A stretch of DNA of 64,000 bases from Linnemannia hyalina (taxonomy: Eukaryota > Mortierellomycota > Mortierellomycetes > Mortierellales > Mortierellaceae), in the NCBI GenBank assembly GCA_019671135.1, contig JAHRHY010000013.1, positions 1,054,001 to 1,118,000 on the forward strand. Direction: 5' to 3'. This document shows, piece after piece, positions 1-11,421 of this stretch. Position numbers and translations under genes: made by a program. The number at the start of each line of letters is the position of its first letter. The stretch's first letter is position 1. Under the pieces are notes generated by a model that was not told the DNA's origin, searched no databases, and saw only the letters and a program-made list of their open reading frames with translations.

Positions 1-230
1 GGAGTTGTTCGTCAAGATCATGTTGCTCGTCGTCATCCAGCTTCTGCCTATCAGCCTCATCGTGTTGTTCCTCGACGTCGAGTTGTTCGTTGATATCCAT
101 GTTCTGCTCCTCAGCATCATCGGGCTGCTCAACGACATCCGGATTCTGCACGTCAGCCTCATCAAGCTGCTCGTCGAGGTCCGGGTTCTGATCTTCAGTG
201 TCGAGCTGCTCGCCAGCTTCACCAAGCTTC
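1..230 (-). repeat. Degenerate acidic protein repeat, period about 15 residues
   Basis: In the minus-strand frame of the partial gene, units such as DLDEQLDEADVQNPD, VVEQPDDAEEQNMD and INEQLDVEEQ follow one another and continue past the left edge. The DNA shows recurring gttgttcgtc and gctgctcg blocks. The repeats are coding, not a satellite. Confidence 0.6.
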
Positions 231-2582
231 TCGTCAGCACCCGGGCTCTTCACCTCAGTTTCTCCGAGTTGCTCAATAGCATTCGGACTCAGTCTTTCAA
301 CATCTCGAGGCGAACCGTCAGCGTTACCGAGTTGTTCGTCAACATCCTGGGTCAGATCGTCAAGACGGGCAAAGCCTGCTTCTTGTTCATCGTCGTTCAC
401 GGCCTCCATGTCCTGATCGTTATCGAAGGCGGCAAGACCCTCCTTGTCCATAATCTCTGCGTCAACAGCATCAACACGGTCAGTAGAGTGGTCCCGACCC
501 TCACCAGTTCCTCTGTGGTCATCCTCCTCAACAACGCCAGATGCAGAGTCCGTTGTTGCAAAAGCTTGCGACTCCAGCTGGCTCAAGAAATCCTGCGTCA
601 GCTCGTCGTCTGGGATGTCCTCCCAACCATCGTTCAAGTCAACGTCCATATCCTTGTCCTGACCCTGACGACCAACTCCGGTCACTTGAATGTCGTCAGA
701 ACTCACGAGTCCGCTCTGTTTCCTCCCACTCGGATCCCCTGCATCATATTCTGATCCTCGCAATTCACTCTCAAGTGTACCTGATGGGTCAGTTGGACGA
801 AGCAAACCCGAGGTCCGTGTCGAAATAATAGCCCTACTGGCATCCATGCTTCCTTGAGCGCCTCGCAACTGGTTAGAGCCTCCCTGGATTTGGTCTTCGA
901 CCGACCCACGCGCTTCTGGATCGTCAAATCCTTTCCCCGAGTGACCCGTAATATCACCAATATCCATCGCTCCTTGGCTGCGTTCGCGTTGAGTTTGGGC
1001 GAAGAATTGGTCTGTAAGATCTTGAGCCGCCAGGCTTAGGTCCCTTGTATCATCATCGCCTAGTAGCAGCTCTCCATCGCCGCCTGAGAAAGTCAATCCG
1101 AATGACTCTCGACTATTCATCAATTGGTTCCTTGCCATGTCCACCTCCTCATCCCACAGCCGGTTGTAATCCTCGGAAGTAAGAAAAGGGTTATCGTCCA
1201 TGAATCGGTCTAATGCGCGACGTTTTGCAGTTGACATGCCTGCGCGATCTACGCTCCTAGGGGTTGGGTCTGTGCTCCTGGAGGTCAGCTCTGTGTCCTT
1301 GTATGAGTCTTTGTTGATGGACAAGGATTTGAATGGGTTGTCGATAGATCCTGACATGTCGATGTGTTTCGTGCGGGTTGACCTGGGCGTGAGTTTCCTC
1401 CAATTCGCGCTTCCTGGGATGGGCTCCCTGTCTGGTGATGGTTTTGGAGCAGGGTTGAATCCAGGAACTAGTAAACCGGCGCGAGAAGGGAAAAGGTGGT
1501 GAATTTCAAGTCCATTGACAAAACATGCTCCTTTCTTCGCATGTTCCACAGTTCGTGTAAGTTGCTTACTTCTGCTGAGCTGTCGAAGAATTCCCATGGG
1601 AGAATGCTTGTCTCTCCCGACACGACCTCGCTTGTTCGCCTCCATGATCAGCCTGTTGACGCGAGCCTCGTTGGCATCCGCAAGAGCCTTGATAGGGGTC
1701 GTCCTGAGATGTTGATTGCTCGATCTTGATCGCCGCCGCCGAGGAGTTCTTCGTCCTGATTCTGGCGCCATCGAGAACGTCCTTGACTCTCTCCTTGGAG
1801 TCTGTGGTGGGTTGGCGAACTCTGAGTTATCCTATAGGCAGAAACCATGAAACAAATTATTAATTCATACACCTAGTAAGAATGCTCAAAGCATTCATTA
1901 AGAGAGCCTCTACTTACAGTGGCAGGAAACAAGGTATCATCCCAAAGTGATGGCTCTCCTGAAACTTCTACGGCTGCTCGCTGGTTTGCAACATCGTCGT
2001 TCTTGTGGGACGCTGTTGTAGCACTCGTGCTCCCTGTTCCAGGTACTCTGAGGGTTGTCTGCATCATGGCCTCAATCAAACTCTCATCGACCAACGTCCT
2101 TCGTGAGACGACATGAGTTGTTGCTGTGGACTGCTTCATGAGAACATGCGACTGCATAGGTCCATAGTCGGGTCGCCGTAACCCGCTCTTTGTTGTGGTT
2201 GACCTTGGCGTCGGACGACCTTGGACAAACGGTCGCTGTTTGTTGCATGTTGAAAAAGAATGTGCTGCTCTGTTAGACACCAGCTTTTGACACTTTCTAA
2301 TTAGACGAGCCGGAAACCAAGTTGGAGGCCCCTGACGGTACGGAAGTCAGGAGCACTTACGGTAACCAGGAATGGGTTGTTTTCTGAATCTGCGTGGATC
2401 CTTTCATCAGCGAGATTCTGTTGTATCCCTGAGCTGCTCTCATGGCTCTCGGTTGTGTTGGTGCGATGTATCGAGAACATCCCGCTGGATGGTGTTATTG
2501 ACGGCCGCATATGGAGCAGTCCATAGTCTGGTCTGCGTAATCCCTTCCGGGGATTAGCCCGAGGCGTTGAAGAGGGATCCAT
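1..2582 (-). CDS. Partial acidic protein, possible CENP-T-like kinetochore subunit (runs off left edge)
   Basis: Proposed exons are 2582-2361, 2235-1918 and 1831-<1, read on the minus strand. The joins keep phase 0, with donors gtaagt at both sites and acceptors ending aaacag and ctatag. About 790 residues are visible without a stop; the C-terminus lies outside the window. The N-terminal part is basic and rich in Ser/Thr-Pro-Arg sites (STPRANPRKG, GRPTPRS, NPPQTPRRES, GRRTPRRRR), with the segment SPMGILRQLSR near residue 250. The rest becomes strongly acidic and ends in Glu/Asp/Gln-rich repeats. Two early exons share the octamer GLRRPDYG. A basic TPR-rich N-terminus followed by an acidic middle is the layout of CENP-T, whose histone fold would be C-terminal and is not visible here. 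The family call is therefore a guess. The coding frame itself is well supported by 610 open codons in exon 3. Confidence 0.55.
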
Positions 2583-4589
2583 CGTTGTCGGCGAGGGGAG
2601 GGAGGATCCAGCAGGTAGAGTAAGAGACAGAGAATGATGTGAACAAGAAAAAATAAAAGCAAAAAGTGCCTTAACCTTTGGACGCGACTGACATCACGTG
2701 TTTTTCTTTTTTTTGGCAGGCACTTTTGACCATTGGCTAGGTTCCCAGAGCCACTAAAAAATATGTTGCCAGTGAATTGCAGGATATCAATTGCTGCTAA
2801 ACATGTCAATGGCAGCGCATAAACTTTTGTTCCTGGCGATAACACAGCTTCGAGTTTTAAGTCCTTCTCCTCTGTAATAAAAATGAACCATGCGGGTATG
2901 TTCGAGCACCTGGAACGGCTCCGAATTGACTGCATGAGACTTGAGAGGAGCTATCCGCCCACGCCACCTTGTTCCATCCAACGAAATCTAGATGTCATGA
3001 ATGTCAACGAGAAAAAAAAGTGATAGTCGCATCCAAGTCGATTTCTTTATATCCATTAGTTAGATCTGCATCCGATTGCCATCGACCAGGAAGTAGCTGG
3101 TTGGATCGAAGGATACCTTTGGAGTTTTGTTATTTATTACACACCTATCTCATTGTTCTTCATTCGTGTGCACTGTCAGGAACGGTTCAGCAGCAAAAAA
3201 AAAAAAAAGTCCGAACGACGATGATGCTTTGCGCGGGCAAAGTCGATGGTCTGCTTCCCTACAATTCCTACACTCTATTATAGTAAAGATTAGGCAAGTG
3301 TAGTCTCTAGAATCGTAGAGAGGTCGTTTATTTTTTTATTCGACATGGATGGTTGAAATGGATGGTGAGAAGAAATCGAAGAGATAGGTAATCATCAGAC
3401 AGTAAAAGGAAATCAGGGATGGAGACTAAGGCATCCCTGCGTTCTCTGATACATCTGCCCCCTCTTTGCCTAATTAGTATTTTGCAACTTCATCCCTGCC
3501 TACTTTTCTAGAGAAAACAGTTAGAACTTAGAACAAACGAAGTCAGGGATGAATGAAGTGGAGACAATGCACCATCTCTCTCCCTCCACATCTATTTTCA
3601 TTTGTGTTCGCTTCAAACCTTGCCATTTTGTTGATGTTTTTCTGCCTCCTGTATTCTGTCTCCTTGTTACAAACAAACGGTCCTGAACCGACACCTAGGT
3701 ATCACCTCTGGTTCAGTGGATCTAAGTCTCTAGTTGCCATGAAAACAAGGCTAATAGAAAGAAAATCGTGACATTCGGGATGCCAATGCCATTATCAACT
3801 CTTTTTTTTTTTTTTTTCACAAACGACACGCCGTATGCAATGCTGAGCTGAACGGGAAGAAAGAATTTATTGTTCTCACGATCGATGGTAAACCTTTCTG
3901 AACTTCGATCCACAAAAGGACAACACAAAAACGTGATGGCTATGTTGATTGGCTGTGGGGCGAAATAGGGCGATGAGAAGGAGATGTGGGTTGGAAAAGT
4001 TTTGTTTTGTTTTGTTTGTTCATGTGAATGTGGGAAGAAGGGAAGGAAGGAAGAGGGCGAGGGAGAAGAGCGGGAGAGTGATTGTGCTTGGTTGTCAGTG
4101 TGGCGATACAGAGGAACTTTTTCTGTCTTTGTTTTGTAGAGTAGAAAAGTTGTGCGGTTTGTAATCGGGTTGGTTGTGAACAGTGGAGTGGAGAATAGAA
4201 AGTGGTTGCCGTTGATGAGCTTACTGTATGATTTGCAAAGTACTCCGGGTTGAGTGAGAAAATAAGAAAATAAGAAAGGAGCTGTGGTGCCTGGGGTTTC
4301 ACTTTCATCGATTTCAACTGGCCAATGGTTACCCACTTTCATGTTTGATCTGCGGGTTTTGTATGGTGTATGGTGTATGGTGTATGAGAACATGACAAAG
4401 GGGATGTGTGCTAGTGAAGGGAGGAGAGAGAAAGAAGGAGAGGGGAGAGGAGGAGAGTGAGAGAGCACTTGAACAAAACCAACCAACCACATTCGAACAA
4501 GAGAGAGAGAATGAAAGGGGAAGGGGATGAACAAGAACGAATGGCAACATCAGTCAACAACCTCCAGCTACTCATTCATCGACATGAGA

Positions 4590-4800
4590 AAGTGAGTTGT
4601 ATTATTTTCCCTCTACATTTTTCTTTTCTTAGCTTCCCTCTCCTTCTTTTCTCTCAGCTCTTTCTTCTGCCTCTCCACTCCCTTTTTTAGCCTAATTTCT
4701 TCTTTTTTACTTTCGTCCGTCTTCTTCTTCTTCATACTTCTTCTCCATACTTCTTCTCCTCTTTTCTCTTCTCCCTCTCTTCCCTTCTTCGCCCTTCACC
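4590..4800 (+). promoter_or_regulatory. Pyrimidine-rich tract upstream of the TBC gene
   Basis: The plus strand is dominated by C and T for about 200 bp and lies 320-530 bp before the ATG at 5124. Comparable CT-rich tracts precede most other genes in the window on their coding strand, which supports a role in the core promoter or transcription start. No clear TATA box is seen here. Confidence 0.35.
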
Positions 4801-4835
4801 CGTCATCGCCATCCCTCACTCTCCCGCAAAAGACA

Positions 4836-4863
4836 AGCCAGCCAGCCAGCCAGCCAGCCAGCC
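4836..4863 (+). repeat. (AGCC)n microsatellite in the 5' leader
   Basis: Six to seven tandem AGCC units lie between the CT-rich tract and the ATG of the TBC gene, so probably in its transcribed leader. Confidence 0.85.
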
Positions 4864-5123
4864 TCGCCCATTGCACCCACTCTCGCTCTAGAAGTCCTTC
4901 AACCACTTTTGGCTCATCACCTCCAACCAACACAACAAAAGTGAGCCAGGGCTTTTTTTGTCTCCAACGCCACCATTCGTCCCTCTCCTCCAGGAATCGT
5001 CCAAAAGCCTGCTCCGTCATCTCGTCTCTTTTAAAAAGGACCAACTCTAAACAAGGACACCAACTTCATCATCTTCATCTAATCACCTTTTCCAAGAAGC
5101 ACACTTTTTTCAACTCTGGAACC

Positions 5124-7816
5124 ATGGCCATGGCAACACCGGCACCACTTGGTCGAAACAGGAACAACGAGTTTGTCACAGACGCTGCCGGACCCCTCTC
5201 CCCCTCACAACACCAACCTCAACACCCTGCAAGAAGAGGCCTAAAAACGAGCAAGTCTGTCGATGGCCTCCGCCGAGCTCGATCCCACACCGCCGACCCC
5301 ACGACCCAGAGTCTCCGGAGGGACTTTGAGGGCCTATATATGAACTCACCAAGTCTCACCCAAACTCAGCTCGAGGCTTACGGAGGCAACAACTCGTCGG
5401 ATAACTATAACAGCAGCAACAACAGACAGTACCAACCCCAGGGACTCTCACCCTCTCGGTCGCTGCATCGTAACGCAAGCAATCAGAGTAGCAACGTCTT
5501 TGATCCACGGGGAGAGAGTCGATCCGGAAATCACTCACAGAACCAACAACAACACGACCAGCAAGGGCTAGCACCCAGTCAGCCCGGATCAACCCAGTCG
5601 CCCTATCAGACCCTTCATGTTCAGGCAAGCCAGATTGCCTCCAGATCGACACCCAAGCTAACGCTCTTCACCCAACCCGTCTCGCAGAGTCATTATACCA
5701 ACGAGTCCAAGGAGACTCGATCTTTCAACGGACTTCCAGGACAACTCGACCCCAAACCAAAACCGAAATCGTCCAGACTCAAGCCCATCGTCGCTGTTGA
5801 AAAGGCGGATGATGAACATGTGGAACGGTACGTTTACAACGTTACGGTCGTGTCATTTTTTGTCAATCAATCCAACACCGGAGCAACAATGAACCTCATT
5901 CCCACAAAGTCTAGAAGTATACTTGTTTTACTGCTTTCTTCATTACGTTTATTTAGCCTACTTTAATTGCTCTCTAACACAACTTGATTCGTTTTCTGTC
6001 TGCACTATAGCGACCAATATGGATTCAAGAAGGAGTCTCAATGGCTCTCACAGCACGACTTTGTCATCTTTGAGACCTACTATATACCCATCATGGAGCG
6101 ACGTCGACAAAAGTGGGCCATCTTCATGAACGACTCTGCTGGCGAACTCCCCCCTCGATCAGCAAAACGTAGGCGACGGAACTCTCTGCATTCTTGTTGC
6201 TTATTAGGATGACTCAGCGTTGCTGTCAATGCGTTACAATGCAACACTGACAGCGGCTTTTTTCTTACATTTTTTTCACACACATAGTCAAGAGATATAT
6301 TCGCAAGGGCATCCCACCAGCGTTACGAGGCGAAGTAAGGAGACTGCTAACTTTTGATTTTTACCAAGCGGAACCTGGCTACTTGGACGAGGAAGGAAGA
6401 GAGAATGTTCAGGATGGGAGAGAGGAGGTCATATGAGCGATCCTAAACTCTATTTCGTACAACCATTGGACCACCTATTAGCCGAGAGCCATATTTCCTC
6501 ATTACCTTCATTAATGAGCAACTCTTTGTTTTCATATTCTAGGCCTGGTTCCATTACAGCGGCGCAGAGGACAAGTGCAAGGCGAACCCAGGATTGTTCA
6601 AACGCCTTGTGGCGCAGGCTAAAGCCAAGGGCGCCGCAAATGAGCACGCAGAAGTGATCGAGCGAGGTATGCATTGGTTTGTTTACCTCTGTCCCTTTTG
6701 CGATCGGACAGTCGAAACGCAAAGTAAATGTTCACTCTTGTCGCACAAAAAGATCTAACCCACTTTACTGCGTTTCCTGTCACAATGGCCTTGACAAATA
6801 GACCTTCACAGGACGTTCCCAGAAAACATCAACTTCAAGTCGCAGATCACGAAACAGCAGGATGGCGGGACCACACTTTCAACAGAGAATGTGGCAGCGA
6901 TTCAGTCCCTGCGACGGGTGCTTTTGGCGTTCAGTTTGCACTCTCCTACGATTGGATACTGTCAATCGCTCAACTACATTGCAGGAATGCTGCTCCTGTT
7001 CATGAACGAGGAGCAGTCGTTCTGGACACTGTCGGTAATCATTCAGAACTTTTTGCCAGAGGGCATGTACGACGTGACGATGGAGGGCGCCAACATTGAC
7101 CAGGCGGTGCTGATGACGCTAATCATGGAGCGATTGCCGACGATTTGGGCCAAGTTTAGTGGGGGCGCTACGTCGGTCGAGATGGATGAAGGACCGGGCT
7201 TGCCTACTGTGACGCTGGTGACGAGTCATTGGTTCTTGACCCTCTTCATCAACATCTTGCCCGTCGAGGTACGTTATTCACCTTCATGGGGCATTAATGC
7301 ATTGTTGTTATTATGACCCATATTATTCAAAGAACTCGCGATTAATTAACTACCATTTGCTTCTTCATGATGACAATAGTCGATTCTGCGCGTTTGGGAT
7401 TGCTTCTTTTACGAGGGACGCAAGATTTTGTTCAGGGTGGCGTTGACGATCCTTCGTATGCACGAGTCTGAGATCTCCAAGATTGATGATCCCCTGGAAG
7501 TGTTCCAAGTCGTTCAGGTACAACCATCGCCTATTTTTGTCGTATCTCAGGACATGTCACACCATTTCATCCCTCCACGTTATGACTAACGCGCGCGCTA
7601 TTATTGTTTTGTGAATGGTCCATATGATAGAATATCCCAAAGAGGTTGATCGACTGCCACAAGCTAATGGAGGCGTGCTTCAAGCGGATGGGATCATTCG
7701 ACCTGACTACCAAGGATATTGATAGGCGGTATGATGGCTTCCGGGCCAAGAGAAAAAGTGTCCGTGCTGCTGCCCAGGCCTCCCGCACTGCTGCACATCG
7801 CGATCCTAAAAAATAA
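5124..7816 (+). CDS. TBC-domain Rab GTPase-activating protein
   Basis: Seven exons are proposed: 5124-5827, 6011-6168, 6288-6334, 6543-6666, 6802-7268, 7380-7517 and 7631-7816. They total 1824 bp and give 607 residues, all joins in frame at GT-AG sites. Residues 1-230 are disordered and rich in Ser, Gln and Asn. The TBC domain runs from about 292 to 530. It opens with YIRKGIPPALRGEAW and carries the catalytic pair expected of Rab-GAPs: the Arg finger in IERDLHRT (Arg348) and the Gln finger in YCQSLN (Gln399). TBC proteins speed GTP hydrolysis by Rab GTPases on endomembranes. The overall form resembles the Gyp-type/TBC1D6-like GAPs, but the target Rab cannot be told from sequence. The ATG at 5124 was chosen because an A/C-rich leader precedes it; a second ATG follows two codons later. 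Confidence 0.92.
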
Positions 7817-8016
7817 AACTAGCTCGACCACCCCCTCTCTCTTCGTTTTTCTCTAATGGGGGGGGGGAGGAGGCATTTTCCGAAACTGAACAATAAGCAA
7901 AATGGGGGCAAATGTGTATTTCTGGATGGGGGCAATTTTTTTTCGATATATGCGCATGGGGAGGGGGAGGGGTTTGTCGAGTTAAATTATTATGGAAATA
8001 TATATTTTGGGATGGA

Positions 8017-11000
8017 CTAGTGAGCAGAGGAGTCGGTTGGGCTGTCAAGGACTTCTGTCAAGTGTAGGTCTGCCGCCAAAGAACTCTCGCGATCAACAGG
8101 TGTCAGGATCGTTAGCCCTGTGGCTGCTGCTGTTACCGAGGCACGAGACGATGATGACGAGGATGGTAGGGCGGGAGCGATGTGGACGATAGGGCCGCTG
8201 CCGGTGCCGTTGACGTTGGATCGGCTGGGCCAGACTTGCGGTGGGGGTGGGCTCTTGGGACGCACTGAGTTCAGATTGACACTTGTGGGTGTGGGTGTAG
8301 AAGCTGTGGAGGCTGTGTTAGATGTGCCGCCAGGGGAAGAGGATGAAGAGGATGAGGCGGTCTTGACGCTGGAACCTACACCGACGCCTGCTCCTCCATC
8401 TTGGGTATGTTCTGATTTCCCTTGGTGGTCAGGTTCGCGGCTCATTTGTGTTGATGAGAGTTGTTGTGCGTATTGGTAGTGGTTGGGGCGGTGGTCTTGG
8501 TAGGGTATATTACCGTAGCCGTAGGGGGAGGATGATCTGGGAGAGATTGGGTACAGCTGTCCATCTTGGAAATATTCCTGCCCATTACCGCCGTACGGAT
8601 GTTGCTGTTGGGAGTATCCTTGCTGGTACGGGTAATTACCACCTGGACTGGTTACACCTCCTGAGGATCCAAGGGCGCTGGGCATCGCGGACCTGCGACG
8701 GGTGGTGATCGAAGGCGGGATGATAAGCTGACTACTTCCGTCGTATGATGCTCGATGCTGTGGGCATTGGTCGAGGAGATTGCCCGTGCTGGAACTCATC
8801 AAGGGCGGGGACCGGGATCTGTCAAGCCCGACTGTCACGCCGTGGGGTGAAATGAAGGAAGAGTTGTTTTGGAGCGTGGACATGGAATGGGGGCGCCTTG
8901 GCTGGTGGTGGTTCTCCTGGTGTTCGAGTGTTGGGTCTGCGAGAGGGTAGGATGTTCGTGGGATCGTGTCGCTACTAATGACGCCGACACTAGCGCCTTC
9001 TGGACGCTTTTGCTGTTGTTGGGGAGGTAGGTAGCTCGAGACTGTCTCGGAAGAGTCGTCAGAACTGGATGCGATGGTTGCAGGAGGCTGAGGGACGCTC
9101 ATGCGATTCAGGTGTGGTGGCGGTGTAGACGAGTGAGGCGGAGGAGTAGACCTGTGAGGTCCCGAACCAACGTGAGGAGGATAGAGTTGTTGGTATTGCA
9201 TCTGCTGCTGGTAGCTTTGTCCACTGCTCGTACTAATCGTCTTTGCCCTAAAAATTGGACTACGATTCTGACCTTGGGCGGCCATCTCAGAAGGTGAGTG
9301 GGTAGGATACGCACCAGGCGAGAGACTAGACCGCCGACTCATATTCGCGCTCGAAGGGGGACCACTGTTATAATAGTGAGGGTGATGATGATGATGATGC
9401 GGTGGCAAGAGCTGTTCGCTGCTGTTGGCGCCACTGCTGCCTCCACCAGAGGAAGAGTAAAGGAACTGCGGGGAGGGGTAGTAAAGGTCGTCATAGAGGG
9501 TTGTACGGAAGTCGGGTGAGGATTCCAATGGTCCTGCGACATAGTCTCCACTGCCAATCACGGTATTGCCACCAGACATGGTTGCCCGCTTTGACCCTTC
9601 GCCTGTGGGGTCCACACCGCCTGCCGGTCCTCCGCTACCACTCCAGTACCCACCACCCAACGCCGAATGCGGTCTAGCAGGCCCCAGATTAGGACTCACA
9701 GCCCGACTTCCGGGATGTTGTTGGTTCTGCGGAAGATGATGTTGATGATGGTTATGATGGTGCAACCCTCCAAGGCTAAGAGTACTAGACCTCCTTGTCA
9801 TCAACGCGTTCTGGTGCTTCTCCGTCATAGCCTGAAGAGCACGGCTCATATCCCCATCCGAAATCCGTCGCTGCTGTTCCTGCATCTCTGCCAATGCCGT
9901 CGTCATCGGGTCCCCCTTGCCACCAGTACCGATGATGCTCCCCCCACCGAGAGTGATAGTACTCTGTCGGTGGGCTGTCATCGACTTTCTCTTCCCTCCA
10001 CTACCGATCCCAGAGTTCCCAGCTGCTGCTGAGGAGTCCAAAGACCCACTAGCGTTCTTACTACCCCCATTACCACCAAATAGATGCATCCGTCGTTTCG
10101 CAGTGCGTCTCCGGAAGAGACAGTAGACGACTAGTCCCATCCCGGCCAAGACCACAAAGACGACGACCAAGGAGACGGTCAACATGATTCGGTTGCTGGA
10201 TTCGTTGCTGCTACCAATGGTGCCGTATGGTGTTCCTGAGGGCTGGGAGCTATCGGTATGGTGGTTTGTGAGGGATGTGTGATGGTTTGTTGTGGAGGAC
10301 GAATGTATGGATGAAGTGGTTGTAGTAATGGTAGAAAGTGGAGGAGGACCGACTGTGGATGCAGGTGGAGAGACGGGGACTACAGTATTGGGTGTATGAG
10401 GAAAAGATTGCGGCAAAGGGGATGTAGGAGACGGTAGAGGAGCAGCAGCATCAGAAGCCACTCGAGCTGGGGATGGAGGGTCGTTCGTTTTGACCGGTGC
10501 ATTGGGTGGTGGGTTCGAAGTAGTAGGTTCGGAAAGAGGAGGGATTACTTTCTGTTCTGCCGATGCTGGTTGTGAAGGTTCTGAAGACTGTAGTGCAGGT
10601 GCAGGTGCAGGTGCAGGGGCGGGGGTTGCAGAAGTATGTCGAGTTGTCATGACGAGGAACAAGAGTCTCAAAAGACATGTGAACGAGAATAAAGAGGTAT
10701 TCGAGTGTTGTTGCCGCAATGATGTCGTCTCCGTAGTTTTAGATCTTGCAGCCTCTAGTGCCCCTGTTGCCGCCACTGCTGCAAGGTAAAAAGATGATGA
10801 TGCCGCTGCTGTCCAATAATCCGCAAATGCGTTCTGTTCCGACGCTAGCGCTGGTGCTGGTACTATCGATGTGACAACAGCAATAACTCCTGCGTCGTTC
10901 TCCATGGTAGCTTGTTTCAATGTTATTGGTGCTGACGGGGTACTAAAAAGGTTGGAATCCAGAGACGAAGAAGAAGACGAAGAGGGTGTGCCGTCTTGGT

Positions 11001-11421
11001 CTCGATGACTTTGGTTATTACGGCGGTGTTGTTGTTCTGTTGTTGTTGGGTTCCTGAATGGCGATGATGATGCTGTTTTTGTGAGAGCCGGGAAAGGAGG
11101 GGAGGAAGAAGAAAGCAGGGAACGTGTGGAAAAGAAGGAAGAAAATGTTGAGCAAAGAAGAAAACGAGAACCGAAGGCTGGCAGTAGTATGGAAGTAGAG
11201 GCGGTGATGAAGGAGGGAGGAGCAGATGTGGAGGGGGAAGAAGGCAAGGAGGGGGTTGTTGACGATGATGATTGTGAGAAAGATGGAGATGTACCGGAGG
11301 ATTCGCAGGTCTTGTTCATCCTTAGAAGGAAGTATCCTTGCTGCTGCTGGTGCAACCTCGACTTTAACCAAAACTCTAGCTTATCATACTGGCTATGTTG
11401 TCGTTCCTGCTGTTGTGCCAT
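8017..11421 (-). CDS. Large single-pass membrane protein with mucin-like ectodomain
   Basis: One uninterrupted frame of 1134 codons runs from the ATG at 11421 to the TAG at 8017. Residues about 411-434 form a single membrane segment (IMLTVSLVVVFVVLAGMGLVVYC) followed by the stop-transfer cluster FRRRTAKRR. The region before it is Ser/Thr/Pro-rich with alternating Ala-Pro, as in O-mannosylated surface proteins. A hydrophobic stretch near residues 250-265 (FTCLLRLLFLV) could be a signal peptide, so the true start may be further in, and residues 1-250 may be leader or include an intron. The 700-residue cytoplasmic tail is disordered, with Gly/Ser/Gln runs, a His run near residue 690 and many Ser-Pro sites. 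The layout recalls cell-wall stress sensors (Wsc/Mid2 type), but no WSC cysteine domain is visible, so this is inference. Confidence 0.75.
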   Translation of the reverse strand: MAQQQERQHSQYDKLEFWLKSRLHQQQQGYFLLRMNKTCESSGTSPSFSQSSSSTTPSLPSSPSTSAPPSFITASTSILLPAFGSRFLLCSTFSSFFSTRSLLSSSSPPFPALTKTASSSPFRNPTTTEQQHRRNNQSHRDQDGTPSSSSSSSLDSNLFSTPSAPITLKQATMENDAGVIAVVTSIVPAPALASEQNAFADYWTAAASSSFYLAAVAATGALEAARSKTTETTSLRQQHSNTSLFSFTCLLRLLFLVMTTRHTSATPAPAPAPAPALQSSEPSQPASAEQKVIPPLSEPTTSNPPPNAPVKTNDPPSPARVASDAAAPLPSPTSPLPQSFPHTPNTVVPVSPPASTVGPPPLSTITTTTSSIHSSSTTNHHTSLTNHHTDSSQPSGTPYGTIGSSNESSNRIMLTVSLVVVFVVLAGMGLVVYCLFRRRTAKRRMHLFGGNGGSKNASGSLDSSAAAGNSGIGSGGKRKSMTAHRQSTITLGGGSIIGTGGKGDPMTTALAEMQEQQRRISDGDMSRALQAMTEKHQNALMTRRSSTLSLGGLHHHNHHQHHLPQNQQHPGSRAVSPNLGPARPHSALGGGYWSGSGGPAGGVDPTGEGSKRATMSGGNTVIGSGDYVAGPLESSPDFRTTLYDDLYYPSPQFLYSSSGGGSSGANSSEQLLPPHHHHHHPHYYNSGPPSSANMSRRSSLSPGAYPTHSPSEMAAQGQNRSPIFRAKTISTSSGQSYQQQMQYQQLYPPHVGSGPHRSTPPPHSSTPPPHLNRMSVPQPPATIASSSDDSSETVSSYLPPQQQQKRPEGASVGVISSDTIPRTSYPLADPTLEHQENHHQPRRPHSMSTLQNNSSFISPHGVTVGLDRSRSPPLMSSSTGNLLDQCPQHRASYDGSSQLIIPPSITTRRRSAMPSALGSSGGVTSPGGNYPYQQGYSQQQHPYGGNGQEYFQDGQLYPISPRSSSPYGYGNIPYQDHRPNHYQYAQQLSSTQMSREPDHQGKSEHTQDGGAGVGVGSSVKTASSSSSSSPGGTSNTASTASTPTPTSVNLNSVRPKSPPPPQVWPSRSNVNGTGSGPIVHIAPALPSSSSSSRASVTAAATGLTILTPVDRESSLAADLHLTEVLDSPTDSSAH

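Larger units (their letters stand above)
2583..5123. other. Divergent intergenic region; leader of the TBC gene
   Basis: This is the 2.5 kb gap between the minus-strand acidic gene and the plus-strand TBC gene. Open frames here are short and low in complexity. The left part is AT-rich with homopolymer T and A runs (around 3195 and 3802-3818). A short direct repeat of gtatggt sits at 4358-4385. From about 4590 the plus strand is almost pure pyrimidine, followed by an A/C-rich leader up to the ATG. I see no gene. Confidence 0.6.

Noticed and set aside
5..754. Plus-strand frame of 249 codons, hydrophobic and Leu/Val-rich
   Set aside because: It is the antisense of the acidic minus-strand exon, starts with TTG, and its composition is explained by the repeats on the other strand.
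2332..2360. A 29 bp intron in the left-edge gene that would also keep the frame
   Set aside because: Too short for a fungal spliceosomal intron. The 125 bp intron 2236-2360 has the same donor, a better length and also keeps phase.
8120..9677. Several plus-strand frames inside 8.0-11.4 kb
   Set aside because: All are antisense to the 1134-codon membrane protein and have no recognisable domain.
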